DNA from: Mucilaginibacter kameinonensis
Lineage (GTDB): Bacteria > Bacteroidota > Bacteroidia > Sphingobacteriales > Sphingobacteriaceae
NCBI RefSeq assembly: GCF_003675385.1
Contig: NZ_RCWZ01000004.1
Coordinates: 992,001 to 1,056,000, forward strand
DNA length: 64,000 nucleotides
Direction of reading: 5' to 3'
Shown: piece by piece, positions 35,734-44,563 of the stretch
How the letters are laid out: every line of letters starts with the position of its first letter
How positions within the stretch are numbered: position 1 is the first letter of the stretch
Made by a program: the position numbers and the translations under genes
Notes under the pieces: model-generated
What the model saw: only the letters and a program-made list of their open reading frames with translations
What the model was told of the DNA's origin: nothing
The model's database searches: none

Positions 35734-36852
35734 CTAGATGCTTACTTCAACCTTTTTTCCAGTTTTGACTGCCTGGTAAATAGCATCAATAAGTTTAAGG
35801 TCTTTTACAGCTTCTTCTCCATCCACAGGCACTACCGGTTTTTTATTGTTAAATATAATCTCGGCCATTTCGTCCATCTGCACTGTTTGATGAGTTGTTA
35901 CCGGTTGATTAAGCTCTCCCAAATGAGTACGCCCCCTGATTGGCCCGTAACCAGTAGAAGGTTGCATCTCGGCGAAGCCTTTTTCGCCATCCAGGAAAAA
36001 GCGATCGAGGTTGTTCATATTGTAGGTAGACAAACAAGAGGCCACCGTCCCGCTCGGAAAGCCAAACTGGAACATGATGGTTTCATCAACCCCTTCCTTA
36101 AACTTTACCGGATCTGTCTTGATTTCCTGCGCGGTAACCCATATAGGCTCTTCGCCTGTCATATAACGCGAGCCATTGATGGCATAAATACCAATATCCA
36201 TCATGGATCCTCCTCCGGCCAACTGTTTGTTTAACCGCCATTGTGTTGGATCGCCAATAGTGAAACCGCATTGCCCCTGAAAAAACCTGATCTTTCCAAA
36301 CTCCCCGCTTTGCCTCATCCTGATCACTTCTAACGTTTTAGGTTCAAAGTGCATGCGGTAACCAACCAGCAGTTTTACATTGGCTTTTTTGCAGGCGTCA
36401 ACCATTTCCTGCCCTTCTTTGGCATTAACGGCCATTGGCTTTTCGCATATGGCATGTTTACCGGCGGCAGCTACCCGCAATACAAAATCACGGTGCAGGC
36501 CGTTAGGCGTAATCACATACACCGCATCGATGTCGGGGTTATTTTTGATATTATCGAAATTCTGATAGTTGTAGCAATTTTTTTCGGGGATACCGTATTT
36601 AGCCTGCCATGTTTTAATTTTTGAGGGTGTGCCGCTTATCAGACCTACCAGTTTAGCTTTGGTGCATGAGCGCATGGCTTCTGCAACCATACCACCGTAT
36701 CCCCCAAGGCCCAAAATAGCTACACGTAACATTGGGCCGTCATAGGCCGGTTCAATAGTTTTTGTTTCAGCAGCCCAGTTTGATAAGGGTGCGAGCTGAA
36801 GGGCCAGGGCCGACAAACCCAATTTCTGTAAAAAATCACGACGAGAATTCAT
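35734..36852 (-). CDS. Exported Gfo/Idh/MocA-family oxidoreductase
   Basis: The protein has 372 residues with a Tat-type leader (NSRRDFLQKLGLSALALQLAPLSNWA). The Rossmann motif is VAILGLGGYGGMVAEAM (about 44-60), and the conserved AICEKPMAVN (about 134-143) marks the NAD(P)-dependent sugar oxidoreductase family. Twin-arginine export with bound cofactor is typical of glucose-fructose oxidoreductase relatives. The substrate is probably a sugar or inositol derivative. It is a single gene, and nothing next to it points to a pathway. Confidence 0.92.
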   Translation of the reverse strand: MNSRRDFLQKLGLSALALQLAPLSNWAAETKTIEPAYDGPMLRVAILGLGGYGGMVAEAMRSCTKAKLVGLISGTPSKIKTWQAKYGIPEKNCYNYQNFDNIKNNPDIDAVYVITPNGLHRDFVLRVAAAGKHAICEKPMAVNAKEGQEMVDACKKANVKLLVGYRMHFEPKTLEVIRMRQSGEFGKIRFFQGQCGFTIGDPTQWRLNKQLAGGGSMMDIGIYAINGSRYMTGEEPIWVTAQEIKTDPVKFKEGVDETIMFQFGFPSGTVASCLSTYNMNNLDRFFLDGEKGFAEMQPSTGYGPIRGRTHLGELNQPVTTHQTVQMDEMAEIIFNNKKPVVPVDGEEAVKDLKLIDAIYQAVKTGKKVEVSI

Positions 36853-36981
36853 AGGTATGTTTTTTGGTTTACGACAAATTACATAATTCCAAAAAACAAA
36901 CCTACAAGTAATCTGATTTTTACTAAGATGTGCTATAATCCTATCATACTGAATTATAATATATAAGCGTATTTACCAACA

Positions 36982-38229
36982 TCAATGACGGCCAGATGTA
37001 GCAGCATCAAACACACGGCAGAAATTGCCGCCCCCTATTTTACCGATCTCTTCTGCCGTAAAACCGGTTTTTAACATGGCGTCAACCACGGCATAGTAAA
37101 AACCTGCTTTTTGATCCTGCCAGGCTTCGTTGGTACGCTCGCCTACCCTGCCTTTGTTTTGACCACCTCCGGGACCTTTGCGACCATCATCGCCAGGCCC
37201 TTTATCATGACGACCATCCGGAGCGCCTCCCGGCGGCGGACCAGGATTATTTGGCCGCGGGCCAAATCCGCCCGCACTTCTGTAAGGCGGGGTTAATTTA
37301 GTATCGGTACCAATGCAAACATGGTCAACCCCAATAACATCAACCAAAGCACGAATATTTTGAGCATACACCAGTGGGGTATCGGCTAAATGTGTCCATA
37401 CGCCAATCACACCACCAGCATCTGCAATAATTTTAGCCTGTTCTTTACTGATCAATCTCGGGCGCATCATCTGGGCCATATTGGGGTTACTTCCAAGCTG
37501 TGTATCCAAACCGGTATGCGAAACAATAACAGGGCTTGCGGCCAGCTTAAGCGCGGCGGCGATAGTTTCGCCGTTAGCGTGCGCAAGGTCAATCAAAATG
37601 CCCAATCGGTTACACTCTTTTATAATATCCGCACCAAATTGGGTTAACCCTCCCCAGCGAGGAGCATTGGTATAAACATCGCCCAATGGCACCGATGCAT
37701 CATTGTCATGAAGTAGGCCAAGATGCCTCAATCCCCGGTCATACGCTACACTAAGCCTGTCCAACTTTCCTTCCAGGAAGTGACCGCCCTCTATCGATTG
37801 AATAACCGTAGGTTGATGCTGCTCGTGGGCTTTACGAAGATCGGCCAAATTCAAAGCCCGTTTCATCCCATTATTCTTTAGCTGCTGATCCATGGCGGCG
37901 AGCCCATTCAAAAACCGCTCGTAAGCTTCGCCAGGGTTAGTTAGCTTTTGATAATCAAGCGCGAAGGTCATACAGATTGCAGACAAGCCAGATTTCTTCA
38001 TTTCACTGGCGAGATCAATATCAGGGCCGGGCACTTCGGCAGTGGCGAGGGGGACATCGATATGATTATGCGTATCGATGCCTATTGTAGCGGCTACAAT
38101 TGCCGCCACTCGTGGATCTATCTCATCAATGGCCCAGGTTGTTAATGGGTTTAACATTATTGCGGCACCTGTTCCAGCAAGAGCGGTAATGAAGCTTCGA
38201 CGTGACCATGCAGATTGGGGTTTTATCAT
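36982..38229 (-). CDS. Exported membrane-dipeptidase (peptidase M19)-family protein with Gly/Pro-rich insertion
   Basis: The protein has 415 residues with a Tat-type leader (SRRSFITALAGTGAAIMLNPL). The M19 metal sites are visible: DTHNHID (about 51-57), QSIEGGHF, LIDLAHANGE, IVSHTGLD and HVCIGTDTKL. The C-terminal GKIGGGNFCRVFDA is also typical. It cleaves dipeptides or related amides using two zinc ions. A low-complexity Gly/Pro/Asp/Lys stretch (residues 320-367) interrupts the last third, where related enzymes have a short loop; this may be a flexible surface loop. Confidence 0.92.
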   Translation of the reverse strand: MIKPQSAWSRRSFITALAGTGAAIMLNPLTTWAIDEIDPRVAAIVAATIGIDTHNHIDVPLATAEVPGPDIDLASEMKKSGLSAICMTFALDYQKLTNPGEAYERFLNGLAAMDQQLKNNGMKRALNLADLRKAHEQHQPTVIQSIEGGHFLEGKLDRLSVAYDRGLRHLGLLHDNDASVPLGDVYTNAPRWGGLTQFGADIIKECNRLGILIDLAHANGETIAAALKLAASPVIVSHTGLDTQLGSNPNMAQMMRPRLISKEQAKIIADAGGVIGVWTHLADTPLVYAQNIRALVDVIGVDHVCIGTDTKLTPPYRSAGGFGPRPNNPGPPPGGAPDGRHDKGPGDDGRKGPGGGQNKGRVGERTNEAWQDQKAGFYYAVVDAMLKTGFTAEEIGKIGGGNFCRVFDAATSGRH

Positions 38230-38372
38230 GATATTAATGCTTACTATAAGTTGAATTATTCAAATATAACCTGCCAATCATATACCCGCCGGAACAATCG
38301 GCGTTCGGCTGCTTTTCACCGACCAAGCTTGCTAATCATCGGATATATAGCAGACACAGCTTACGTTATTGC

Positions 38373-38404
38373 AAAAAAAGAGGCTACCCTTTTTGGATAG
38401 CCTC
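38373..38404 (-). terminator. Rho-independent terminator after the DoxX gene
   Basis: On the minus strand GAGGCTATCC pairs with GGTAGCCTC around a short A-rich loop and is followed by seven T. It lies about 47 bases after the DoxX stop codon. Confidence 0.85.
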
Positions 38405-38450
38405 CTGATAAATATCGATAGTCTGATGTGACCGATAGTTGAATATCCGC

Positions 38451-38846
38451 TTATGCAATGGCAGGTTTTACATATGCTGCAGGATACAATTTACGGAACA
38501 TAATGTAAGTTACTGATACCATTATGAATGCTACGATAGCATCTGCGGTAGCAGCGAAATTAAGAACGGCGAGTTTAGATAAAAAGGCAAAGATGATATC
38601 GAAGAAGATACCGGCAAATACCCATTCTTTTAACCTAAGGAACTTGTTTGGTGTTAAAAGTACTGCTACGCCTGTAAGTTTAGCAACACCAAGGATATAA
38701 ATAAAGTGCGGAGGGTAGCCCAATTTCAAGGTGATGTCCCATACAAATTGATTTTTGGTAAGTTCGCCAAAACCGCTTGCTGCAAACCATAATGAAGTTA
38801 ATGCTGCTCCTATCCAATAGATTGTTTTTACTTTTTTAGTTGTCAT
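38451..38846 (-). CDS. DoxX-like small membrane protein
   Basis: I start at the ATG at 38846 (MTTKKVKTIYWIG), giving 131 residues; the frame is open 18 codons further upstream, but that part does not look coding. Four membrane helices follow the DoxX-like pattern: TIYWIGAALTSLWFAASGFGEL, HFIYILGVAKLTGVAVLL, EWVFAGIFFDIIFAFLSKLAV and AIVAFIMVSVTYIMF. DoxX relatives take part in redox or membrane functions, but the exact role is unknown. It is divergent from an AraC gene at 39081, which may control it. Confidence 0.88.
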   Translation of the reverse strand: MTTKKVKTIYWIGAALTSLWFAASGFGELTKNQFVWDITLKLGYPPHFIYILGVAKLTGVAVLLTPNKFLRLKEWVFAGIFFDIIFAFLSKLAVLNFAATADAIVAFIMVSVTYIMFRKLYPAAYVKPAIA

Positions 38847-39080
38847 GATATTTAGTGTTTGATTTGTTTGATGACTCAAAATTGCGTCAAAAACAGGCAA
38901 AACCTAAGTGCTTTCAGTATGAAGCAGACAAACTAAACCGCCGGCCGGACAATCCTGAACCTGAGTACATTTGTACCATTTATATCATCAATAGGCACAT
39001 CAATGTAAATTAACACCCGTGGCCCGTACTTGTGAAATTCATGATTGTAAATTTGCACGCACAGTGTTATTGATTTGTAT

Positions 39081-39977
39081 ATGACTACATTTTTGAAGCT
39101 CGATTCATTTTATAGTAAAGTAAACGCTGATTCGGATCCGCAGGGGGCGGATACCGGCCATTTCAATATCATCAGGGTTGAAGACTTATCTGTTTCGGGT
39201 AATAAACCGCCGGTGTATAGCCGCCGCGATTACTACAAAGTAAGTTTGGTAACCGGGCACAGTAAAATTCACTATGCCGACAGGTGTTACGAGATCAACG
39301 AAAGCGCGTTAGTTTTTACCAATCCGATGGTCCCTTATCATTGGGAACCTATTAGCGAGATACAAACAGGGTTGATATGTATTTTCACCGAAGCATTTTT
39401 TAACAATTTTGGCAGGCTGCAAAACTATCCTGTTTTCATGTCGGCCGAAAACGCGGTTATCACATTAACCCCAGCTCAGCTGCAGCAGTTTCAAGATATT
39501 TTCAGCAAAATGCAGGATGAGCTAAATAGCAGCTACGCTTACAAATATGATCTGTTGCGCAATTTATTGATGGAAACCGTTCATGAAGCGCAGAAGCTTC
39601 AGTCTGCTTATGGCAAACCATCGCTTGGTGCCACTGCTCATGAACGTATTGCTGTTTTATTTTCCGAATTATTGGAACGGCAATACCCTATCGAATTAAA
39701 CAACCAAAGAGTAGCGCTCACATCCGCCTCTGCTTTTGCAGATAGCTTAAATGTTCATGTAAACCATCTCAACAAAGCGTTGAAAGAAATTACCGGCAAT
39801 TCAACTTCGCAACTTATCAGTAACAGGATGCTGCAGGAAGCCAAAACGCTTCTAAAAAACAGCGACTGGGCAGTAAGTGAAATAGCGTGGTCGCTTGGTT
39901 TTGATGAATCCAATCATTTTTCCGCATTTTTTAAGAGGCACACTGGTTTTAGCCCCAAGCAGTTCAGACAATCATAA
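39081..39977 (+). CDS. AraC-family transcriptional regulator
   Basis: From the ATG at 39081 the protein has 298 residues. The N-terminal part (about 30-110) is a cupin-like sensor (SKIHYADRCYEINESALVFTNPMVPYHWEP). The C-terminal AraC domain (about 195-297) includes SASAFADSLNVHVNHLNKALKEITGNSTSQLISNRMLQEAKTLLKNSDWAVSEIAWSLGFDESNHFSAFFKRHTGFSPKQFR. A TAAATTTG sequence at 39049-39056 fits the -7 element. The next gene, an SDR oxidoreductase, follows 88 bases downstream, and the DoxX gene is divergent. Confidence 0.94.
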   Translation: MTTFLKLDSFYSKVNADSDPQGADTGHFNIIRVEDLSVSGNKPPVYSRRDYYKVSLVTGHSKIHYADRCYEINESALVFTNPMVPYHWEPISEIQTGLICIFTEAFFNNFGRLQNYPVFMSAENAVITLTPAQLQQFQDIFSKMQDELNSSYAYKYDLLRNLLMETVHEAQKLQSAYGKPSLGATAHERIAVLFSELLERQYPIELNNQRVALTSASAFADSLNVHVNHLNKALKEITGNSTSQLISNRMLQEAKTLLKNSDWAVSEIAWSLGFDESNHFSAFFKRHTGFSPKQFRQS

Positions 39978-40065
39978 AGTTGATTGATTATTGTATGTAA
40001 TGGTTTGTTTCGGGTACGTCAGTATCCTCTGTATCGGCTGATCTTTGCTCTCAAAAAGAACAGAT

Positions 40066-40971
40066 ATGTGGACAAAAGAGAATATCCCTGATCAAAGCGG
40101 TAAAATAGCCATAGTTACAGGTGCAAATACGGGTATAGGTTTTGAAACAGCGCTTGCCTTATGTGAGGCTGGAGCACGGGTAGTTATCGCGGGACGGGAC
40201 ATCGAAAAAGTTAAACAGGCAGTAAGCGAGATCAACAATCGAGGCTTTAAAGGCATCGCGGAAGAGGGGGTAATTGATCTGGCAAGCCTTGAATCGGTAA
40301 AAGCATTTGCCGAAGCTATCAAAGCAAATTATAATAAAATTGATATCCTTATTAACAACGCCGGCGTTATGATCCCCCCTGCGGGCCAAACCGCCGAAGG
40401 TTATGAATTACAGTTTGGCATCAACTTTCTCGGCCATTTCGCGCTAACCGGTCATTTATACCCTTTGTTGAAAAACAGCCCCAGCACAAGGGTTGTAACA
40501 GTGAGCAGCGGCGCGCACAGATTTGCCGACAATATAAATTTCGAGAACCTCAAACTCGAGCAATCATACGATCCATACAGGGAGTATGCTATCAGTAAAT
40601 TAGCCGATCTGCAATTTACAATTGAGTTTCAACGGCGATTAAATTCATCAGGTATTGATCTACTCTCGGCAGGGACGCATCCCGGAGTGACTGAAACAGA
40701 GCTTTCAAGACACATGCCCGAAGCCGATTACCAGGCGGCCCTTGAACGGTTTAAAACGCTCATGCCGGCATGGCAAGGCGCACTACCTACCCTGTTTGCC
40801 GCAACAGCTAACGAAGTTAAAGCAGGAGGCTATTATGGGCCTGATGGCGAACATGAACTACACGGCTACCCGGCACCTGCCAATATCAGTGAAGCTGCTA
40901 ACGATGAAAATCAGGGTACCCAATTATGGGAATTTGCTGAAAAGGCGACCGGATTGAAATATCCGTTTTAG
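40066..40971 (+). CDS. Short-chain dehydrogenase/reductase (SDR), retinol-dehydrogenase-like
   Basis: I start at the ATG at 40066, giving 301 residues. The NAD(P) motif is TGANTGIG (18-25), the NNAG block is at 97-100, Ser lies in VTVSSGAH (about 147) and the catalytic Tyr174/Lys178 in YREYAISK. The overall length and the FGINFLGHFALTGHL segment resemble the RDH/WWOX-like SDR group. It reduces or oxidises an unknown carbonyl or alcohol. It probably belongs to the regulon of the preceding AraC gene. Confidence 0.93.
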   Translation: MWTKENIPDQSGKIAIVTGANTGIGFETALALCEAGARVVIAGRDIEKVKQAVSEINNRGFKGIAEEGVIDLASLESVKAFAEAIKANYNKIDILINNAGVMIPPAGQTAEGYELQFGINFLGHFALTGHLYPLLKNSPSTRVVTVSSGAHRFADNINFENLKLEQSYDPYREYAISKLADLQFTIEFQRRLNSSGIDLLSAGTHPGVTETELSRHMPEADYQAALERFKTLMPAWQGALPTLFAATANEVKAGGYYGPDGEHELHGYPAPANISEAANDENQGTQLWEFAEKATGLKYPF

Positions 40972-40992
40972 CATTGAAGATTATTCTTTTAC

Positions 40993-41023
40993 AGGGAACC
41001 ATGTTATCATAGTTCCCTTTTTT
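40993..41023 (+). terminator. Rho-independent terminator after the SDR gene
   Basis: GGGAAC(C)ATG pairs with CAT(A)GTTCCC around TTAT, followed by six T. It lies 22 bases after the SDR stop codon. Confidence 0.85.
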
Positions 41024-41113
41024 ATTTGATCACTTCTGTACGGAACGTTTTTTCACAATAAAGCATAAGCTATTCGTCAATAACCTAACTTCGGATAATT
41101 AAAATCCTGCGAT

Positions 41114-41779
41114 ATGACGACCGCTGAAATCCTAAAAAAACTTGAATCTCTCGGAAATGAAAAAATGCGCCTTCACAATAAAAAGAACGGAGCGCATGAT
41201 AATCAGTTCGGTGTAAAGCTTGGAGATATCAGGAAAGTAGCGGATACGATCAAAAGCAATCATGAATTGGCTAAGGCATTATGGGAAACCGGTAATGTTG
41301 AAGCCCGGCTATTGTCAACGCTGATTATTGTACCAAAATTACTGCCGGCCGAAGAGTTGGATAGCATGGTGCGCTCGGAGCGGTTTACACAGGTTATTGA
41401 CTGGCTTTACGCCTATGTAATTAAAGAATATACAGAGCGCGAAAAGTTGCGTGAAACATGGCTGCTTTCTGATGATCCGATGACCTTACGTTTGGGTTGG
41501 AGCCTTACCAGCGGACGAATAGCAAGAAGTCCCGAAGGTATTGACATACCCGCTATACTTGACAGGATTGAAGAAGAAATGCCCAATGCCGCGCCCGAAG
41601 TACAATGGACTATGAATTCTGCCCTGGCACAAATTGGGATCAACCATCCCGTTTATCGCGAGCGTGCTATCAATATCGGAGAACACCTGGGGATCTATCG
41701 TGATTATCCCGTATCAAAAGGCTGTACTTCGCCCTTTGCGCCTATCTGGATCAATGAGATGGTTAAACGGCTGGACTAA
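41114..41779 (+). CDS. AlkD-like DNA alkylation repair protein
   Basis: This 221-residue all-helical protein has the HEAT-like pattern of PF08713: KNGAHDNQFGVKLGDIRKVADTIKSNHELAKALWETGNVEARLLSTLIIVPKLL, then the WLYAYVIKEYTEREKLRETWLLSDDPMTLRLGWSLTSGRIA block and the APEVQWTMNSALAQIGINHPVYRERAINIGEHLGIYRDYPVSKGCTSPFAPIWI end. Members recognise alkylated purines in DNA and remove them. It is a single gene, and the neighbours give no further clue. Confidence 0.88.
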   Translation: MTTAEILKKLESLGNEKMRLHNKKNGAHDNQFGVKLGDIRKVADTIKSNHELAKALWETGNVEARLLSTLIIVPKLLPAEELDSMVRSERFTQVIDWLYAYVIKEYTEREKLRETWLLSDDPMTLRLGWSLTSGRIARSPEGIDIPAILDRIEEEMPNAAPEVQWTMNSALAQIGINHPVYRERAINIGEHLGIYRDYPVSKGCTSPFAPIWINEMVKRLD

Positions 41780-41790
41780 GCATCCGCATC

Positions 41791-41830
41791 ATAAAAAAAA
41801 GTGTGTACATCCTTCCGGATATACACACTT
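41791..41830 (-). terminator. Terminator for the sigma-SusCD-phosphoesterase locus
   Basis: AAGTGTGTACATCC (41799-41812) pairs with GGATATACACACTT (41817-41830) with one mismatch. On the minus strand it ends in eight T, 28 bases after the phosphoesterase stop. It may also serve the convergent AlkD-like gene. Confidence 0.85.
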
Positions 41831-41858
41831 AAAAATAAACATGCTTTATAACTTATCC

Positions 41859-42761
41859 TTAAAACGGATGTGGCTTATAAACATTTTTAACACTGCCATC
41901 TTGGTATAGCTCCAAAATCGCATAACCCGGCGGAGTTTCTTCATAATAACCTTCTCCGGCAGATTTTTCATCGCCTTTGCCCCACCAAAAGCCGCTCATG
42001 GCACCATTACAAAAATATTGGGTGCCGTTATAAGAAGCGGTATCCAGCAGGTGGTTGTGCCCGCTCAAACATACTTTTACCTTATCCCGATGCTGATAAA
42101 ACAAGGCTTTTAGCTTTTTATAATCAGAGTGCATGCCCCCTTCCCAGTATGGGGTTACGCCCAATATCGGGTAATGCGACATCAGCAACACCGGTGTATT
42201 TGCGGGTAATTGTTCCAGTTCCTTTTTTAACCAGTTAAACTGCTCATCATCCAGCGTAATGGACGGATTATTGCCATCCAAAATAATAAAATGCCAGCCC
42301 GATTTGCTGAAGCTGTAATACCTGTTAGGGATTCCAAGCCTTTTCACTACGTAATCTTTTCCGTACATGGCATCCGAATGATCTGGTGCGGCCCACCAGT
42401 TATCATGGTTACCGATACAGCTGTGCACCTCGTATCCTTTCAGGCTTTTCATGCAGTCATCCCATATACTCCATAATTCAGTAACACGTTCACGTTTTAC
42501 GTTATCATAGGATGCATCAAAGATGGAATCGCCGCCATTCAGGAAAAAGTCTACCTTTTCAGTTTTAATGGTTTCAAGGCATTTTTTAAATTTTTGAGGG
42601 GCATCCAGGTCGGGTCTGATGTGCACATCAGTAATGTGGGCAACCTTTAATACCGGTTTTGCTTTTATATTTTCGGCCGCGTTTGCAACGCTGCTACCGC
42701 GTGTAACCAATCCGGCTGCTGCAAGGATCCCCGCGCCTTTTAAAATCTCTCTTCTTTTCAT
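41859..42761 (-). CDS. Exported calcineurin-like metallophosphoesterase
   Basis: The protein has 300 residues with a Tat-like leader (KRREILKGAGILAAAGLVTRGSSVANA). The di-metal motifs are complete: Asp45-x-His47 (HITDVHIRP), Asp78 (GGDSIFD), Asn118-His119 (GNHDNW), a later His in SHYPILG and GHNHLLD. It hydrolyses phosphomono- or diesters outside the cytoplasm. Its gene starts 23 bases after the SusD stop and is the last gene of the sigma/FecR/SusCD operon, so the enzyme probably acts on the locus substrate. Confidence 0.94.
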   Translation of the reverse strand: MKRREILKGAGILAAAGLVTRGSSVANAAENIKAKPVLKVAHITDVHIRPDLDAPQKFKKCLETIKTEKVDFFLNGGDSIFDASYDNVKRERVTELWSIWDDCMKSLKGYEVHSCIGNHDNWWAAPDHSDAMYGKDYVVKRLGIPNRYYSFSKSGWHFIILDGNNPSITLDDEQFNWLKKELEQLPANTPVLLMSHYPILGVTPYWEGGMHSDYKKLKALFYQHRDKVKVCLSGHNHLLDTASYNGTQYFCNGAMSGFWWGKGDEKSAGEGYYEETPPGYAILELYQDGSVKNVYKPHPF

Positions 42762-42784
42762 ATCAAATTATGCTGAGGATGGTT

Positions 42785-44539
42785 TTACCAGCCCGGGTTT
42801 TGGGTTAAATTTTTGTTGAGTAATAACTCCGTGGTTGGAAGCGGGAAATAATAGTTTTTAGGATCGGTAAATGTTTTAACCAACGTAGGGTTAACCACCA
42901 CATTACCGCTATTGCCATTGCTTAAATAGATATCCTTGCCTACCACAAAGTATGATACATTAGGCAGCGTAGTGGCCGGTTTAGCCGTTACCAAGCTTAC
43001 GTCTGGCTGTCCGTCGCCATCAATATCATAGCTGCCCAGGCCAGGGAAATACATACCGGTAAACGTTTGCGCCAGTAATGCACCGCTTTTCCAGCGCATC
43101 AAATCATCATAACGGAAGTTTTCACAGGCCAGTTCCACACGGCGTTCCCTGCGGATCTCGAGCAACACGCCTTGCAATGAGCCCGATACGTTAGGATAAG
43201 TAGCCGCCAGTACGGGATCAACAGTTGCAGCCATGGTTAAGTGTGGCATACCTACCCTGTCGCGCAACAGGTTTATAGACATATCCAAATCGCTTTGGCT
43301 AAAGCTGCCTGTTCCGGCGGCCGCAAGTTCAGCTTTCGATTCAGCGTAGATCAGTAGCATTTCCGCATAACGGAACACAATGCCCGCATTGTAGTTGGTA
43401 TTGTATGTAGGTGTAGCCGGATCATAATATTTGATCTGCTGGTAACCGGTTGGCGCAGGTCCCAATATACGTGTACCTTTTAAATCGCCATAAGTTACCG
43501 TAGGCGGTAAAACGGTTTGCGCCATCCGCGGATCACGATTGGTGAACTCGTCTTTGATCATCTGTGTGGCATAGCCCGCGGTAGATGTATAAGGCGTTCC
43601 GTTTTTAGTGAGGTAGGTATTTAACAGGCTTTTGGTAAGGCTTAAACCATAAGCCCTCATATTACCGTCAAGCGCGGTGGTAACATGCAAGGTATTGCTG
43701 TAATAGTAGCCAAGCATCACCTCAGTATTCTGCGGATCAGTAGGCGCGTAAAACAAAAACAGGTTCAGGTAATCCTTATCTGGGCTACCGGTGCTGTACA
43801 ATTTAAATGTGCCGCTTTTCATAACGGCCATTGCCGCGTCGTTAGCAGTTTGTAAAAATGGCTGCCAGCCGTCTATACCGTGATATTTTCTGAAAGTACC
43901 TTCATGTAAGCCAACACGGGCTTGCAATGCCAGAGCTGCCCATTTGGTAATGGTTCCCGATGGGCCGGTTGGATTAATATGTGCAGCGGCAAAGCTCAGA
44001 TCGGCCATTACCGAATCCATTACCAGCTTGCGCGGATCCCTGCCTTTGTATAATTCGCCGTTATCATTTGGCAAAATGGTTGCGCCGTACCATGGCACGT
44101 CGCCAAAGCGCTTTACCATATCAAAATAAAACCAAGCCCTGAAAAAACGGGCTACCCCAACATAATGGCTTTTTACTGCTTCAGAAGCATTGGCTTTCTG
44201 ATAATTCTGCAAAAAGTAATTTACCTGGCGAAGGTAAGTCCAGGTCCATCCGGCCTGGCTCGCGCTGGTAGGCAAAGGAAGCTGACCGGCTACAACTTTG
44301 TTAAAAGGGTTATTTTCGTAGTTATCACTTTGCTGATCGCCTAAGGCTATGGTATTAATACCCGGCAGATAAGAATACAAACCATTGCAATAGGTATTGA
44401 GGTCATTGGCGTTAGCAAAAAAGTTTTGCTGCGTTAAGCTGGATACCGGGTACCTGTTTAAAAAATTATCTTTTTGACAGGATGTTAATGATAAGCAGCT
44501 TATCATTAAAAACAGTATGATGATGTGAATATTTTTCAT
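42785..44539 (-). CDS. SusD/RagB-family nutrient-binding lipoprotein
   Basis: I start at the ATG at 44539 (MKNIHIIILFLMISCLSLTSCQKD), because it opens a regular lipoprotein signal (Cys21), giving 584 residues. Family segments include ARFFRAWFYFDMVKRFGDVPWYGATIL, VFRYAEMLLIYAESKAEL, VLLEIRRERRVELACENFRYDDLMRWKSG and NYYFPLPTTELLLNKNLTQNPGW. It lies 24 bases after the SusC gene and before the phosphoesterase gene. Confidence 0.95.
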   Translation of the reverse strand: MKNIHIIILFLMISCLSLTSCQKDNFLNRYPVSSLTQQNFFANANDLNTYCNGLYSYLPGINTIALGDQQSDNYENNPFNKVVAGQLPLPTSASQAGWTWTYLRQVNYFLQNYQKANASEAVKSHYVGVARFFRAWFYFDMVKRFGDVPWYGATILPNDNGELYKGRDPRKLVMDSVMADLSFAAAHINPTGPSGTITKWAALALQARVGLHEGTFRKYHGIDGWQPFLQTANDAAMAVMKSGTFKLYSTGSPDKDYLNLFLFYAPTDPQNTEVMLGYYYSNTLHVTTALDGNMRAYGLSLTKSLLNTYLTKNGTPYTSTAGYATQMIKDEFTNRDPRMAQTVLPPTVTYGDLKGTRILGPAPTGYQQIKYYDPATPTYNTNYNAGIVFRYAEMLLIYAESKAELAAAGTGSFSQSDLDMSINLLRDRVGMPHLTMAATVDPVLAATYPNVSGSLQGVLLEIRRERRVELACENFRYDDLMRWKSGALLAQTFTGMYFPGLGSYDIDGDGQPDVSLVTAKPATTLPNVSYFVVGKDIYLSNGNSGNVVVNPTLVKTFTDPKNYYFPLPTTELLLNKNLTQNPGW

Positions 44540-44563
44540 TTTAATGAGGAAAAACATGATGCA

